Shown piece after piece: positions 11,512 through 22,739 of a stretch of DNA of 64,000 nt. Below the pieces are notes generated by a model that did no database searches, was not told the origin of the DNA, and saw nothing but the letters and a program-made list of their open reading frames with translations. The position numbers were made by a program, and so were the translations under genes. Numbering within the stretch: position 1 is the stretch's first letter; each line of letters opens with the position of its first letter. This stretch comes from Branchiostoma floridae (taxonomy: Eukaryota > Chordata > Leptocardii > Amphioxiformes > Branchiostomatidae), in assembly GCF_000003815.2 (NCBI RefSeq), contig NC_049991.1:21550898-21614897 (forward strand). Reading direction: 5' to 3'.

Positions 11512-11847
11512 TAGCCTGGACTCCAGCCGTGTTGTGCTTTGGTCGCTCTGCTTCCTTGCAAACACGTCTGGCATTCGTTAGCATTGGAACGATTGGTCCT
11601 TACGTCACTAATGCGGGAAAGATAGAAGTAGTGTTCCGTTCGATTACGAACTGTAAACATGATTCTGTGTGTTCGATTTCCACCTTGGTGGTGCTTTGCG
11701 AAGGGGGCTTGGAGCCAACAGCCAATCAGAAATCGCGCACATAAAGTGTGCGAATATTCAAATGCCGATCGTTCCAATGCTAACGAATGCCAGACGTACT
11801 GGCAGGAGCAGAGCGACCAACGCACAGTACGGCTGGATTCCAGGCTA
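11512..11847. mobile_element. 336-bp MITE, TA...TA termini, 9-bp target duplication
   Basis: Inverted termini start TAGCCTGGACTCCAGCC and pair over about 47 bp. It is flanked by AAATTACGC at 11503-11511 and 11848-11856. The duplicate at 19000-19008 holds that 9-mer once with no element, so the insertion and its target duplication can be read directly. Confidence 0.88.
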
Positions 11848-11879
11848 AAATTACGCAACAAGATCAATCAGTTTCTCAC

Positions 11880-12002
11880 CTTTACAGCCATGACCATCCT
11901 CCATGAGTCTGAAGCCGGGTCTGCACATACACCTGTGGCTGCTCTGAGTGTGGATACAGATTTGGGCACATCCACCGTTTCTTGTTGCACAGTCATTATT
12001 GC
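11880..12002 (-). CDS. EGF2 exon (copy 2)
   Basis: A 123-nt phase 1-1 exon encoding NNDCATRNGGCAQIC and the rest of a six-cysteine EGF domain. The acceptor is CTCTGTAG and the donor is AAAG before GTGAGAAA. It is almost the same as EGF3 at both DNA and protein level and less like EGF1. In the message it lies between B2 and A1, and the phases fit both. Confidence 0.85.
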
Positions 12003-12189
12003 CTACAGAGCAAAACACAGTTTTAAAGTACAACTTTATTGATGGCATCATGGTGGAATCGTGTAATTCTTCTACATGCAATTCAGCAGCCAATTGACAC
12101 GTGGAAATATTTTTTTTCCTTTTTTACTGAAATCAACCATTTCTACTTAATTGGATGAATAAATTTCTAATGTCATATGTATGTACGTA

Positions 12190-12440
12190 AATACATGTGT
12201 AGACTAAGGTGGTTCGGTCACGTGGTAAGAAGACCACCAAACACATTAGTCCACAAAACATACCATCAAGATTTCCAAAAGCCAAGGCCACGGGGGAGAC
12301 CCCCGAAGCGATGGAGGGACCAAATTGTAACTGATATCGGACAGAGTATCAAGTTCGCGGAGACAAATGCAAAGGACCGTGCAACCTGGAGACTTCTAAC
12401 GGAGAGGAGCAAGGGGCCAGTCCCAGGCCTAGGCAGGTAG
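12190..12440 (+). pseudogene. LINE C-terminal fragment, copy 2
   Basis: Open fragment reading LRWFGHVVRRPPNTLVHK, then RPRGRPPKRWRDQI and a DRATWRLL motif, typical of the C-terminal tail of non-LTR retrotransposon polyproteins. It lies in the EGF2-B2 intron and has near-identical and diverged relatives at 19335-19585 and 4813-5058. It appears to have been in the ancestral unit, not separately inserted. Confidence 0.75.
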
Positions 12441-12490
12441 GCAGACAGGACGTTGTGACAAAAGTCTTTAATCACAAAAGGATTTGGTAA

Positions 12491-13222
12491 CTAGAGTTCC
12501 ACGAACACATCCCTTCGCCAAATAATCATGCCTTTATTCAAGACTTTATGGTCTTATTCATGTACTAGTATTACTAAAGAGTACCTACCCTAATAGCAAA
12601 CAACTGCATGAACGTGTGTTCCCCACAAACGCTACCAAAAACATGAACGTCTTGGCAGAGGGGACACTGAAATTATGTGCACTGTTGTGATACTTTCCAG
12701 CGCAACTTTCATATTTGTAAACTTTCCTCATTAATTATGTAAATTTGTTGTTAATTTGTGTAATAAGTATCCCACTATGTAAGTCTTCACTTAGGCTATC
12801 TACATACCAAAAATCATGATCCGTCAACATGTTCATGTTTCTGATTAATCATGTTAATTAGGTCATCATTTGCATAATTGATATGTATTGGACATTTCTC
12901 TTAGATTTCTGCCCATTATCGAACTTGACCTTTGTTTTTGTGACCCTACCCACCTGCCAAATATTATCAGGATCCATTCAAGGGTTCTCGAGTTATACTG
13001 TTTACGAGAAAGCGGGCGCACACGTTCGGCCCGATACCGTCCTGACAAAAAAAGGCTACGCCAACCATTTTCAAACACGACCTTCCTTTCCGCAACCGCT
13101 ACTCAAATACCAAAATATCATTAAAATCCATACACAGCTTCTCGAGTTATATGCTGTTGACCTACATATAGGGACATAATATGAGGCCTTAACCAAAAAT
13201 ATAACCTTCTTGGCGAAGGTAA
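12491..13222. mobile_element. CTAGAG-ended hairpin element inserted in copy 2 unit
   Basis: The element occupies a site that is empty at about 5109-5115 and 19632-19638. The left end is AACTAGAGTTCC and the right end a hairpin with CCTTC and GAAGG. CCTTCGCCAA near the left end is inverted at the right. GGTAAC lies at both edges; since GGTAA ends other copies of this family, it may be element sequence, not a target duplication. Confidence 0.65.
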
Positions 13223-13486
13223 CAAGATTAACTGTAACAGCAACCTCCAGCCATCACCACCACGGTTAAACTATGGTCGAACCAAGAGACTTGGTGCATT
13301 TTTGCGTTCTGTATCTTTGTCATAATTTTCATGTAATGGGAGACCAGATTGATGCAAGTTAATAGTACCGAATGATGAGCTGCAGGTCGAGGACTTAGAA
13401 CGCTGTGGGGGACAGGACTTTCTGGAGGGAAAGAGTGGATCTGGTCCGGTCAAGGCGCCCGTGAAGATGATGATGATGATACCTAC

Positions 13487-13746
13487 CTACTGAGCCTGCG
13501 CACACGGTGTACACAATCCTGTCTCCGCTCCCGTCTGAGGCAAAGGCTGCTGCTGTGTTGTACAGACTTTTACGACTCTCACGTATCCCACTTTGGCAGG
13601 TGCCTGCGTCACAGACGTAAAAGCCAAAACTCCTTCCCCTTGTATCTTCGACTGAGAAAGCCAAATTCGCCACCTCGTGTACACGGTTGGTCCAACAGCC
13701 CAGCACATTGTTGATGTAGGGGTCAGAGTCATACTCGGTCATACAC
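13487..13746 (-). CDS. Exon B2 of Cys-rich module
   Basis: A 260-nt exon, phase 2 in and 1 out, with CTATAG acceptor and CAGTAG/GTAGGT donor. It encodes CMTEYDSDPYINNVLGC through DRIVYTVCAGSV with five cysteines. It differs from B1 by only a few residues, for example CDAGTCQSG against CEAGTCHSG, which suits their recent common origin in the tandem duplication. It is spliced between A2 and EGF2. Confidence 0.82.
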
Positions 13747-14859
13747 CTATAGATACAGCAACATTGTTAGATACATCAACAATTGATGACATTTGTCTCC
13801 TACTTACAAAAAATCAATTATGCAAAGGATGACCTAACTTGTATACTAGATATCTATAGGCACTCACATACATGTATGTGGCGAATTTGAGTTTGTTGTA
13901 GCACATTTGAGTAGAGTATATCTGCCCTTTCGGCAGTTGGATGGCAGAATCAAAGCGTACTGGCGGCAAGGAGAACCACGCGCTGACACGGCAAGAGTAA
14001 CTTTCAGCGTTTGGTGGTGGAGGCAGCGTCATGGTATGGGGTGGTATAACCATCGTAGGAAAAACAAGACTCGTCATCATTCCAGGCAACTTCAATGTGG
14101 TGAGATATAGGGACACCATCCTCAATCCCGTCGTAATATCATACCTCTTTTATATTGGACCAACTGCTATAATTACAACCCGTCCACACAAGGCAAGGAC
14201 CATTGCAGACAACCTTCAGGATACATGCGATGCTGGAGTACAGTCACAGTCTTAGGATGGACTAGCCTTCCTATGCATGGCTTATGGCTAGCACTCGATT
14301 GAACACGTCTTGGTACAAATTGTTTGCTTGAGTAACAGTGGCTTTGATTGACATGTCCTGTTTATTCAACGTGCCTTCATTCACAAGTCAATACCGACGG
14401 AAGAAAGTGAACTGAATGAAATCTTTGATTTTATCAGGATAATTTCGGCACTTTATTTCTGCGACCCACTGCACGTAAGCAGGCCTGGTGCTCGTTCCAT
14501 GAATTTACACAAATAAAAAATACTCTCCTCAGATGTGCTAAAAATAAATTTCGATGTTCTGTATACCAAAGATTACGTGAAAAAAGGATTAATTGAATCA
14601 TTGTCATCCACGGCCGCACCAACCGGACGATACTGTGTTGAAACGAGACACTCAGGCATATTTGGGCACTTTTTTTGGTGACCCACTCACGTAGGCAGGA
14701 CTGGTGCTTGTTTCGTGAGTTTACAATGATAACGAGTTTTATACCATCGGAAAGGAAATCACACAAGCTTTCTATTGATATATAATACATTGAAGTTGAT
14801 GCAGCAGAAATAACGGAAATATGATCAACAGAAGTTAGTATTCCAAACTTTTTGTGCTG

Positions 14860-14862
<3 letters not shown>

Positions 14863-14938
<76 letters not shown>
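14863..14938. repeat. TA microsatellite abutting exon A2 donor
   Basis: About 75 bp of TA repeat, longer than the roughly 60 bp run at exon A1. The exon A2 donor GT is its first GT on the minus strand. Confidence 0.95.
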
Positions 14939-14940
<2 letters not shown>

Positions 14941-15140
14941 ATAAACATCTGTATATAAGTTAGAATAGTCTTCCCCACAGCCCGTTGGTCTCCGTCCATA
15001 CCACCAACAGAGGTTCTGGTAGTCCCTGCACCAGTTCTCCTTGACAGACTGACCGTCAGCCGGCAATCGCGCCTCTATGGCCATAAAGTCCACTCCTTTA
15101 TACTGCTGGTTTGCAGTACGGAGAACCGTAAAGGCGTAGT
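14939..15140 (-). CDS. Exon A2 of Cys-rich module
   Basis: A 202-nt exon, phase 1 in and 2 out. Acceptor ACCCGCAG; donor TATAG/GTATAT at the edge of the TA microsatellite. It encodes VLRTANQQYKGVDFMAIEAR, ENWCRDYQNLCWWYGRRP and GCGED, with three cysteines. It differs from A1 at very few positions (GED against GEH near the C-terminal end). In the message it follows EGF3 and precedes B2. Confidence 0.82.
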
Positions 15141-15202
15141 CTGCGGGTGAGGGAAGGACATCGTGTTAGTACATGTAACAACGTTTGACACAAATTAGAA
15201 TA

Positions 15203-16227
15203 AACTAGAGTTCGGCGACCTCATACCTCCATGAAAATTTAGAGCTTTCGTAAATTTCATGCAATTGACCAACACATTAACATAATTTATGCATGGTGTT
15301 GTTCATCTTTGACTAACGTACACATGTCACAATTATAAAATTCCCATTATTGATCATAAAGTGGTATCTGCTTGTATTCCACCTATCCTAATTAACATGT
15401 GTTATATGTATTGAGGTCCAGTTATTGAAAACAATGGAACTATACAATTTCCTCATTAATTATGCAAATTAAGTCCTCATTATGACATCATTATGAACAT
15501 CTTTGCCTAAGCTACCTGCATGCCTAAAATGCAGGCAATCCGTCGTTCCTTTCTGCAGTTATCCTCTTTGGAGTGTCTTGACAAAAACGCCCCTGCAGTT
15601 CCACAATTAAATGTTAGGGGACTGAAACTTGCCCCACTTTTTTATGACGCTAAAGGCTATCTACCACTTAAATATCACGACCATATCACGTCCGTGACAA
15701 GAGATACATTGAAAAAACTGCTATGATAGAATATTCTCATTAATTATGCAAATGTACTCCTATTTTGCATAATTAGTATTTCATCTTGTACAACATTGTC
15801 TAAGGTACCTACATACGAAAAATCATGAAAATCCGTTGTTCCCTTCTTGAGTTATCCTCGTCAGAAGTTTTTGACAAAAATGCCCCTGCTATCCCAAAAC
15901 TAAACGCTAGGGGGCCCAAACTTATGTCATTTCTTCCTGAGCACAAGAGCTGTCAAACAATAAAAAGTCGTGACCATAGCATGTTCAGAACACCGAGATA
16001 GCAAAACCGGAAGTTGCGCTGCAGTACCAAGGGGAGTCGCTAGGGGGTCCAAAATCTAATCATTTCCAGATTTTATCACACCATACCAACACACCAAGTA
16101 TGAAACCAATCCATCCAACCGTTCTTGAGTTATTTTGTTTACACACACATACACACACACACACAAACACACACACAGACACACAAACGTAGGGTAAAAT
16201 ATAACCTCCATGACATTTCATGGAGGT
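15203..16227. mobile_element. CTAGAG-ended element with terminal hairpin, copy 2
   Basis: Duplicate of 8346-9417 with the same left end and the same ACCTCCATGA/TCATGGAGGT terminal hairpin. A stretch around 8510-8560 is deleted here. It lies directly against sequence equivalent to 7098. Confidence 0.55.
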
Positions 16228-17290
16228 AATTACAATTTTGGTGTACAGTACAACAAAATGCTTATTTTTGCGATTTTTTTGCCATCTTTTTCCAAAAAAC
16301 TACACTTTTGGCTCTTGTACCTTGGTTTTACAACCAAATGATCTGAAATTTAGTATAGGAGTGCCATACACATATGCGCACATGGATTCATCAACACTTT
16401 AGGCATACAGTACAACAAAATACTTAATTTTGCGACTATTTGGCCATTTTATGACAAAAAAAAGGACACTTTNNNNNNNNNNNNNNNNNNNNNNNNNNNN
16501 NNNNNNNNNNNNNNNNNNNNNNNNNNNNNNNNNNNNNNNNNNNNNNNNNNNNNNNNNNNNNNNNNNNNNNNNNNNNNNNNNNNNNNNNNNNNNNNNNNNN
16601 NNNNNNNNNNNNNNNNNNNNNNNNNNNNNNNNNNNNNNNNNNNNNNNNNNNNNNNNNNNNNNNNNNNNNNNNNNNNNNNNNNNNNNNNNNNNNNNNNNNN
16701 NNNNNNNNNNNNNNNNNNNNNNNNNNNNNNNNNNNNNNNNNNNNNNNNNNNNNNNNNNNNNNNNNNNNNNNNNNNNNNNNNNNNNNNNNNNNNNNNNNNN
16801 NNNNNNNNNNNNNNNNNNNNNNNNNNNNNNNNNNNNNNNNNNNNNNNNNNNNNNNNNNNNNNNNNNNNNNNNNNNNNNNNNNNNNNNNNNNNNNNNNNNN
16901 NNNNNNNNNNNNNNNNNNNNNNNNNNNNNNNNNNNNNNNNNNNNNNNNNNNNNNNNNNNNNNNNNNNNNNNNNNNNNNNNGCTGGTTTTAAAACCAAATG
17001 TTCTGAAATTTAGTATAGGAGTGCCATACACATATGCGCACATGGATTCATCAACACTTTAGGCATACAGTACAACAAAATACTTAATTTTGCGACTATT
17101 TGGCCATTTTATGACCAAAAACGTACACCTTTGGCTCCTGTACCCTGGTTTTAAAACCAAATGACATGAATTTGGGTAAAAGGGTGCACTAGATACTTAT
17201 TCACAAATGACACATGTATGATTTTTGGCATAAACCTCTTCAAAATGATATATTTGGGGATTTTGTGTCATTCTCCAATTTAAGGGACTT
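16228..17290. repeat. Diverged tandem units with 508-N gap
   Basis: Units of the CCTGTACC/TTGGTTTTA repeat, as at 9418-9790. Bases 16473-16980 are N. Unit sequence on both sides of the gap suggests that a tandem array was not resolved in assembly. Confidence 0.7.
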
Positions 17291-18354
17291 GTTTTGGCCA
17301 TTCTCGCCGTTCAGTGCGTTCCATATATGGCAAACAAAGCAATAACTCCCGCCCTGGGCGACAGGTGGCAGGTGTCGGTCTGCTTATTAATTGAATCGCG
17401 CCGCCAGCCAATCAGCGAAGAGGAAGGAACACTTCGTCGCCAATTGGTATTAAAACAACTAAAGACACAACACTTGCCAAACAAAGCGCGAATTTCCTAA
17501 ACTGAAGCTGATTGGCTAACATTGTCACGTGTGTATGTAGGCGAAACCATGCATATTTGGGAGGATTTTGAAATTCATGTTACTCAATGAAAGGTACTGC
17601 AAAGAATATAGGAAGATAATATGTGCATTATTTATATGTTAGCAATACGTAGCATGATGAAATATATTGTGTTCGTAATGTATCTTTCTCCTCAAATTTT
17701 CAAAGGGATGTGTCACCCTGTGCCCGGTTTAAAATTGTCGTTTGCGAGGATTTGGAGTTCAGACAGGGTCATTTGAGCGGTAGCGGACGGTACCCGTGCA
17801 TTGAACGTTAGAATACAAGTACCCTGTATTTGTCATTGAATTTACCAACACTCCGCATGGCAATTGAATATGAATCATTTTCGGATTTGACTTTGGTAGG
17901 GTTAGTTGAGACAATCGAGAAAATGTTATTTGGCGGAAAATGCGGGGAAATTGGCCAGTTTGCGTTTAGTTTTCATACGTAAGTTTAACAGTGGCGAGAA
18001 TAACTTACTGTTAAAATGTTCCATTTTTGCGCAGGGGTGACTTATAACAGTCCAATGTTGCGTGGAAATGGGTATGGCTGAAATATGCTGTATTTGCACC
18101 CAAGCAAATGTCGGCCTTTCTAGTTTTAAACAAAGCACCGTATTACTCCTATTCAATCAGTGCTGCAGTGCCTCAGTTTCTTCTGTAAGATTTACAGTCA
18201 TTATTTACATCCAGACACTTTTTGCATTTTGCGACTTGCAGTCGCAAAATGCCTTCTGGCCAGTGTAGTCGCCGTTGTGATGTTGAGATGAACGGACCTG
18301 TTCAATCCATGCCAAACATTTGTATACCTGTTAAAACAGGCATTTTTTCAACAT

Positions 18355-18428
18355 GTTCGCACTAGCGCAGTGGTAAAGTTTACGCATTCTAAACCAATGC
18401 ACCCGGTTCGAATCCGGGGAGGTAGATT
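18355..18428 (+). pseudogene. tRNA-like sequence, copy 2
   Basis: Same A box, anticodon-like stem and T arm as at 10872-10945, with the same defects, as expected from the duplication. Confidence 0.55.
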
Positions 18429-19032
18429 TTTTTCAACTTTTTTTTCTTCTTTTTTACATCCATTAAAATACTAATTTTTACATCCATTTGGCCACACCAA
18501 TTTATTTCTTTGGTTAACGGATTCGCCGCTTCGTTTTTTTGCCGAATGGAAATAAAAATTTAAAAAAAAACTTAAAAATGCCCCGCAACAGAGCTCACTC
18601 AAAAACAGGCAATGTGTAGCGAAATTTGCTGCAGTTCACGCAAATTTTAACAGGTGGCGTCTAGATCTGCTGCAGTTCAGGCACATATGTGAATCTCTCC
18701 ATGCGCCAATATCAGGTCTAGTTACTCTGTTCTATTTATATGACATTCTAATAACTAGAAAAAAACGTTCACACACGCAAACATTGGCAAAATGCCAGCT
18801 TTTTTAAAAGCACTTGTTTTGCTTCACCTTGAACTATGAGTAAATAGACGAGACAGACTTTATAGCTGAAAGTCCCCAAATAAAGAAAAGTGAGCAATGG
18901 TTGAACTGGTTCTAACAAAATGTTCTCCTTCTGTTTTCGGGGCATGGATATTAGGCATTTGGCAGGGATAAGTAACCTACAAATTGCAACATTACAGGCA
19001 AATTACGCAACAAGATCAATCAGTTTCTTCAC

Positions 19033-19155
19033 CTTTACAGCCATGACCATCCTCCATGAGTCTGAAGCCGGGTCTGCACATACACCTGTAGCTGCTCTGA
19101 GTGTGGATACAGATTTGGGCACATCCACCGTTTCTTGTTGCACAGTCATTATTAC
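19033..19155 (-). CDS. EGF3 exon (copy 3)
   Basis: A 123-nt phase 1-1 exon encoding NNDCATRNGGCAQIC and the rest of a six-cysteine EGF domain. Acceptor CTCTGTAG, donor AAAG/GTGAAG. It is the first EGF in the protein, spliced after B3 and before A2. Its closeness to EGF2, not EGF1, is one half of the exon-shuffling mosaic in this gene. Confidence 0.85.
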
Positions 19156-19334
19156 CTACAGAGCACAGTTTTAAAGTACAACTTTATTGATGGCATCATG
19201 GTGGAATCGTGTAATTCTACATGCAATTCAGCAGCCAATTGACACGTGGAAATATTTTTTTTCCTTTTTTACTGAAATCAACCATTTCTACTTAATTGGA
19301 TGAATAAATTTCTAATGTCATATGTATGTACGTA

Positions 19335-19585
19335 AATACATGTGTAGACTAAGGTGGTTCGGTCACGTGGTAAGAAGACCACCAAACACATTAGTCCACA
19401 AAACATACCATCAAGATTTCCAAAAGCCAAGGCCACGGGGTAGACCCCCGAAGCAATGGAGGGACCAAATTGTAACTGATATCGGACAGAATATCAAGTT
19501 CGCGGAGACAAGTGCAAAGGACCGTGCAACCTGGGGACTTCTAACGGAGAGGAGCAAGGGGCCAGTCCCAGGCCTAGGCAGGTAG
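19335..19585 (+). pseudogene. LINE C-terminal fragment, copy 3
   Basis: Near-identical to the fragment at 12190-12440, with the same RWFGHVVRRPPNTLVHK start and KQWRDQI in place of KRWRDQI. It lies in the intron between B3 and EGF3. Confidence 0.75.
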
Positions 19586-19906
19586 GCAGACAGGACGTTG
19601 TGGCAAAAGCCTTTTATCACAAAATTATTAGGTAACAAGATTAACTGTAACAGCAACCTCCAGCCACCACCACCACGGTTTAACTATGGTCAAATTGGTG
19701 CATTTTTGCGGTCTGTAACTTTGTCATAATTTAATGTAATGGGAGACCAGATTGATGCAAGTTAATAGTACCGAATGATGAGCTGCAGGTCGAGGACTTG
19801 GGACGCTATGGGGGACAGGACGCTATGGGTGACAGGACTTTCTGGAGGGAGAGAGTGGATTTGATCTGGTCAAGGCGCCCGTGATGATGATGATGATGGT
19901 ACCTAC

Positions 19907-20169
19907 CTACTGAGCCTGTGCAAAGGGTGTACACAATCCTGTCTCCGCTTCCGTCTGAGCGAAAGGCCGCTGCTGTGCTGTACAGGCTCCAGTGACTCCC
20001 GCGTAGCCCGCGTTGGCAGTTGCTGGTGTCACAGTCGCGAAAGCCGAAACTCCTGCCCGCTGTAGCCCCGGCTGAGAAAGCCAGGTTCGCCACCTCAGCT
20101 ACACGGTCCGTGTTGCCACAGCCGAGCACATTGTTGATGTAGGGGTCAGAGTCATACTCAGTCACACAC
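19907..20169 (-). CDS. Exon B3 of Cys-rich module
   Basis: A 263-nt exon, phase 2 in and 1 out, with acceptor CTATAG and donor CAGTAG/GTAGGT. It encodes CVTEYDSDPYINNVLGC, GNTDRVAEVANLAF, SFGFRDCDTSNCQRGL and DRIVYTLCTGSV. All five cysteines are conserved with B1 and B2, but the middle is clearly diverged and one codon longer. It is the most upstream B exon in the protein and probably the oldest lineage, since no near-identical partner exists in the window. Confidence 0.82.
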
Positions 20170-20329
20170 CTATAGATACAGCAACATTTTTAGATACATC
20201 AACATTTGATGACATTTGTCTCCTTCTTACAAAAGATCAATTATGCAAAGGAAGACCTAATTTGCATACTAGATATCTATAGGCACTCACTCATGTATGT
20301 GGCGAATTTGAGAGTCCTTTCATAAAACG

Positions 20330-21350
20330 TGGTGGATTTATAAAGTTTCGTCACTAATTATGCCAAGTATCTGCTGATTTACATAATTAGTATCTTCTTA
20401 TGTGTACATGATAGCTTTATTGCACAACAATTGTACCCACCAGAATTAAGCAGCTGCATGAAAGTGTGGATATGGCGGTTGAATATTCCCTTTTATCTAT
20501 TCCAAATTACTTCCAGCGTCAAAGTGGTTCAAGCTCATTTATAGGCTACAGATATATATAGGCTACAGTGCCTACAGATAGGCTACAGAGCCACCACCCT
20601 ATCTCATGGTAAATTATTTGGCCAACTTCTTCTATTTGTCATCTAGCTGACACGTCTGCTTTGAGTATTTCCCGTGTGTCTGTTATTGTACTGTGTTTAT
20701 CAGCAGAGCTTCTTGACTTGTTGATCTAACCAACTGTGTGTCTGAATAGAGGCCAAGCTGTCATCAACTATACAAGTGTAATGCACAGATGCACAGAGCC
20801 CTGAGTGACCGTCAAAAGAGGTCGATTTATAAAATTACAAAAATTCCACATTGATGGTGTGAATGTAGCCCAGATTTCCATACAATACACTTTAAGATTT
20901 TCATAATCCCCTAAGGTACGCACATACTAAAAATGATGCAAAACCATCCACCAGTACGTGACTTATTCTCTTCCAAAGAGAACAGCAAAGTCGCCCACTG
21001 CAGTTCGAAACAAGCCGCCAGGGGACAAACTTACACTTCTTAATCCCTGCCCAAAGACGTATTCACTACTAAAAAATCATGAACATGGCATCTGAGAAAA
21101 ATTTTACTACCAAATTGAACCACCTCTACAGTGCAGTAACTCGCCGCTAGGAGACCCATTATCTAACATGACCTTCATTTTCTCAACCCCCACACAACTA
21201 ACAAGAATCATGCAAAACAATCTATAACTTCTAGAGTTATCTTGTACGCAAACACACACACACACAAACGCTCGCCTCGCTGCAGTGCCCATAGAAAGCT
21301 CCAGGTGAACCGTTTTCGAACAGGACCTTCTTTCCAAGTCACCGCTCTCC
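20330..21350. repeat. Diverged relative of the CTAGAG element interior
   Basis: Phrases such as CATACTAAAAATGATG, ATCATGAACATGGCAT and the CA microsatellite follow the same order as inside 8346-9417. Ends are not preserved. No gene seen. Confidence 0.45.
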
Positions 21351-21553
21351 TGTTATTTACCAGCGGGACCAAGTCACCGTTCTCCTATCATTTACTAGCT
21401 GGATCCAGGTTTATCTGTCCCCCTTCCCCAGATATCCATGACAAAATGCACGATTTTAATATTTTGCTCCTATAGAAGCGTAATAGTAACACCTCAACCC
21501 AGATTACAAGACACATAATGTATTATCAGCATGCACGATGTCACAGAACCTAC

Positions 21554-21773
21554 CGGATGTAGTCGTAGTGGCTGTTTGCCCCACTCAAAACTGCATAGTC
21601 CTCCCCACAGCCCGTTGGCCTCTGTCCGTACTCTGCACAGAGGTTCTGGTAGTCCCTGCACCAGTTCTCAGTGGCAGACAGGCCGTCAGCTGGCAGTTTG
21701 GCTTTGATGGCGAAGAAGTCCACTCCTTCATACTGCTGGTTTGCAGTACGGAGGACCTCAAAGGCGTGACGTG
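21554..21773 (-). CDS. Exon A3 of Cys-rich module
   Basis: A 220-nt exon, phase 1 in and 2 out, with acceptor TCATTCAG and donor ATCCG/GTAGGT. It encodes RHAFEVLRTANQQYEGVDFF, ENWCRDYQNLCAEYGQRPTG, CGEDY and SHYDYIR. Three cysteines match A1 and A2, but it is six codons longer and has no microsatellite at its donor. The exon before it should end in phase 1, whereas the lectin exon ends in phase 0, so an exon between them is missing from view. Confidence 0.8.
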
Positions 21774-22140
21774 CTGAATGAGAAAGTGGAACTTCATTTA
21801 TCATGCAATGTCTGATTTCTCTTCATGACAGAAAATACTGATTCAGGATCAGTTTGCGAAAAACGAATATCTGAAATGATAAATGTAATGTGGAGATAGT
21901 TTTGCAGGCATGACATTTTATATTACCCATTTGTTTTACTAATGCCTACCAGTACTAAACAATTCATACAATTTTTAAAAATTGTTCTTGGTATGGTGGC
22001 AAAGACAATTAAAACATATCTATATAGGAAAAGAAGCGACTGACTGCATTCCATTTAAAAGTAGGGTGACGAACATGAAACGTTCATAATATTAAAACAT
22101 GCACAGGATATCATGTTACTTGGAAATGATCAATTAAGGG
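21774..22140. other. Intron, nothing recognised
   Basis: AT-rich intron sequence; no exon, second lectin half or repeat identified. Confidence 0.4.
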
Positions 22141-22144
22141 TTAA

Positions 22145-22298
22145 TGACCCGCCCGAGGTGTATATGGTGTCATAACGCCTGGTCCTTTGCTATAACCACC
22201 GAATAAAACCACCGAATGAGCGAAGTTGGTTTTATGAGGTGGTCATAGCAAAGAACCAGGCGTTATGACACCACGTACACCGAGGAACAGGCGGGTCA
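22145..22298. mobile_element. Foldback MITE flanked by TTAA
   Basis: Termini TGACCCGCC and its inverse, with arms of about 60 bp (GGTGTCATAACGCCTGGT pairing with its complement). TTAA lies at both edges (22141-22144 and 22299-22302), suggesting a TTAA-specific transposase. Confidence 0.7.
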
Positions 22299-22676
22299 TT
22301 AACGTTATTATCATATAGCCTGTCCAAACTTACAAACTCCTGTATGACGCATAGATCCCTTGGTCATTTAACTATACGTGTGAATTCCTTTGTCGAATTT
22401 CTGAAAATTCAAATTTGTTCTTTGGTACACACATTTGAACAGAGATTACAGATTGCATTTTGAAACCAAAATTTCCACAGAAAATATTCGAAACATTGTA
22501 GTCTTTGGCTTTTTAGAGCAACAAAATCATTATGAATGTTAACAGAATGAGCCATTCCCCTTTGCAGTCTGTACTTAGTCCCTCTGCTCTGGTATACGTT
22601 TCGCTCCTTTTGATGGGTCAATGCCTGCATATCCCTTACTTTGTTGTGTGTATCGCTCCTTCTAATTGGTCAAAAT

Positions 22677-22702
22677 GAATCGACACCGGCACCGGTGTCG
22701 AT
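22677..22702. repeat. Short palindrome
   Basis: AATCGACACCGG and CCGGTGTCGATT form 12-bp arms around a 2-base centre. Confidence 0.6.
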
Positions 22703-22739
22703 TTATTACTCCTTATCCTAAATTAAGGAGTTTGATGAG

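Larger units (their letters stand above)
5108..12490. repeat. Large tandem duplication, copy 1
   Basis: Sequence from the B1 intron through A1 to EGF2 and its LINE fragment matches 13224-19634 in order. Differences are indels: 7099-8345 (only here), a MITE at 11512-11847 (only here), a 36-bp repeat, and microsatellite length. Confidence 0.85.
13224..19634. repeat. Large tandem duplication, copy 2
   Basis: Second copy of 5108-12490, carrying B2, A2 and EGF3. It includes a 508-N gap. It holds the empty site of the 11512-11847 MITE at 19000-19008. Confidence 0.85.

Noticed and set aside
16399-17062. Open frames across 16473-16980
   Set aside because: Almost entirely N.
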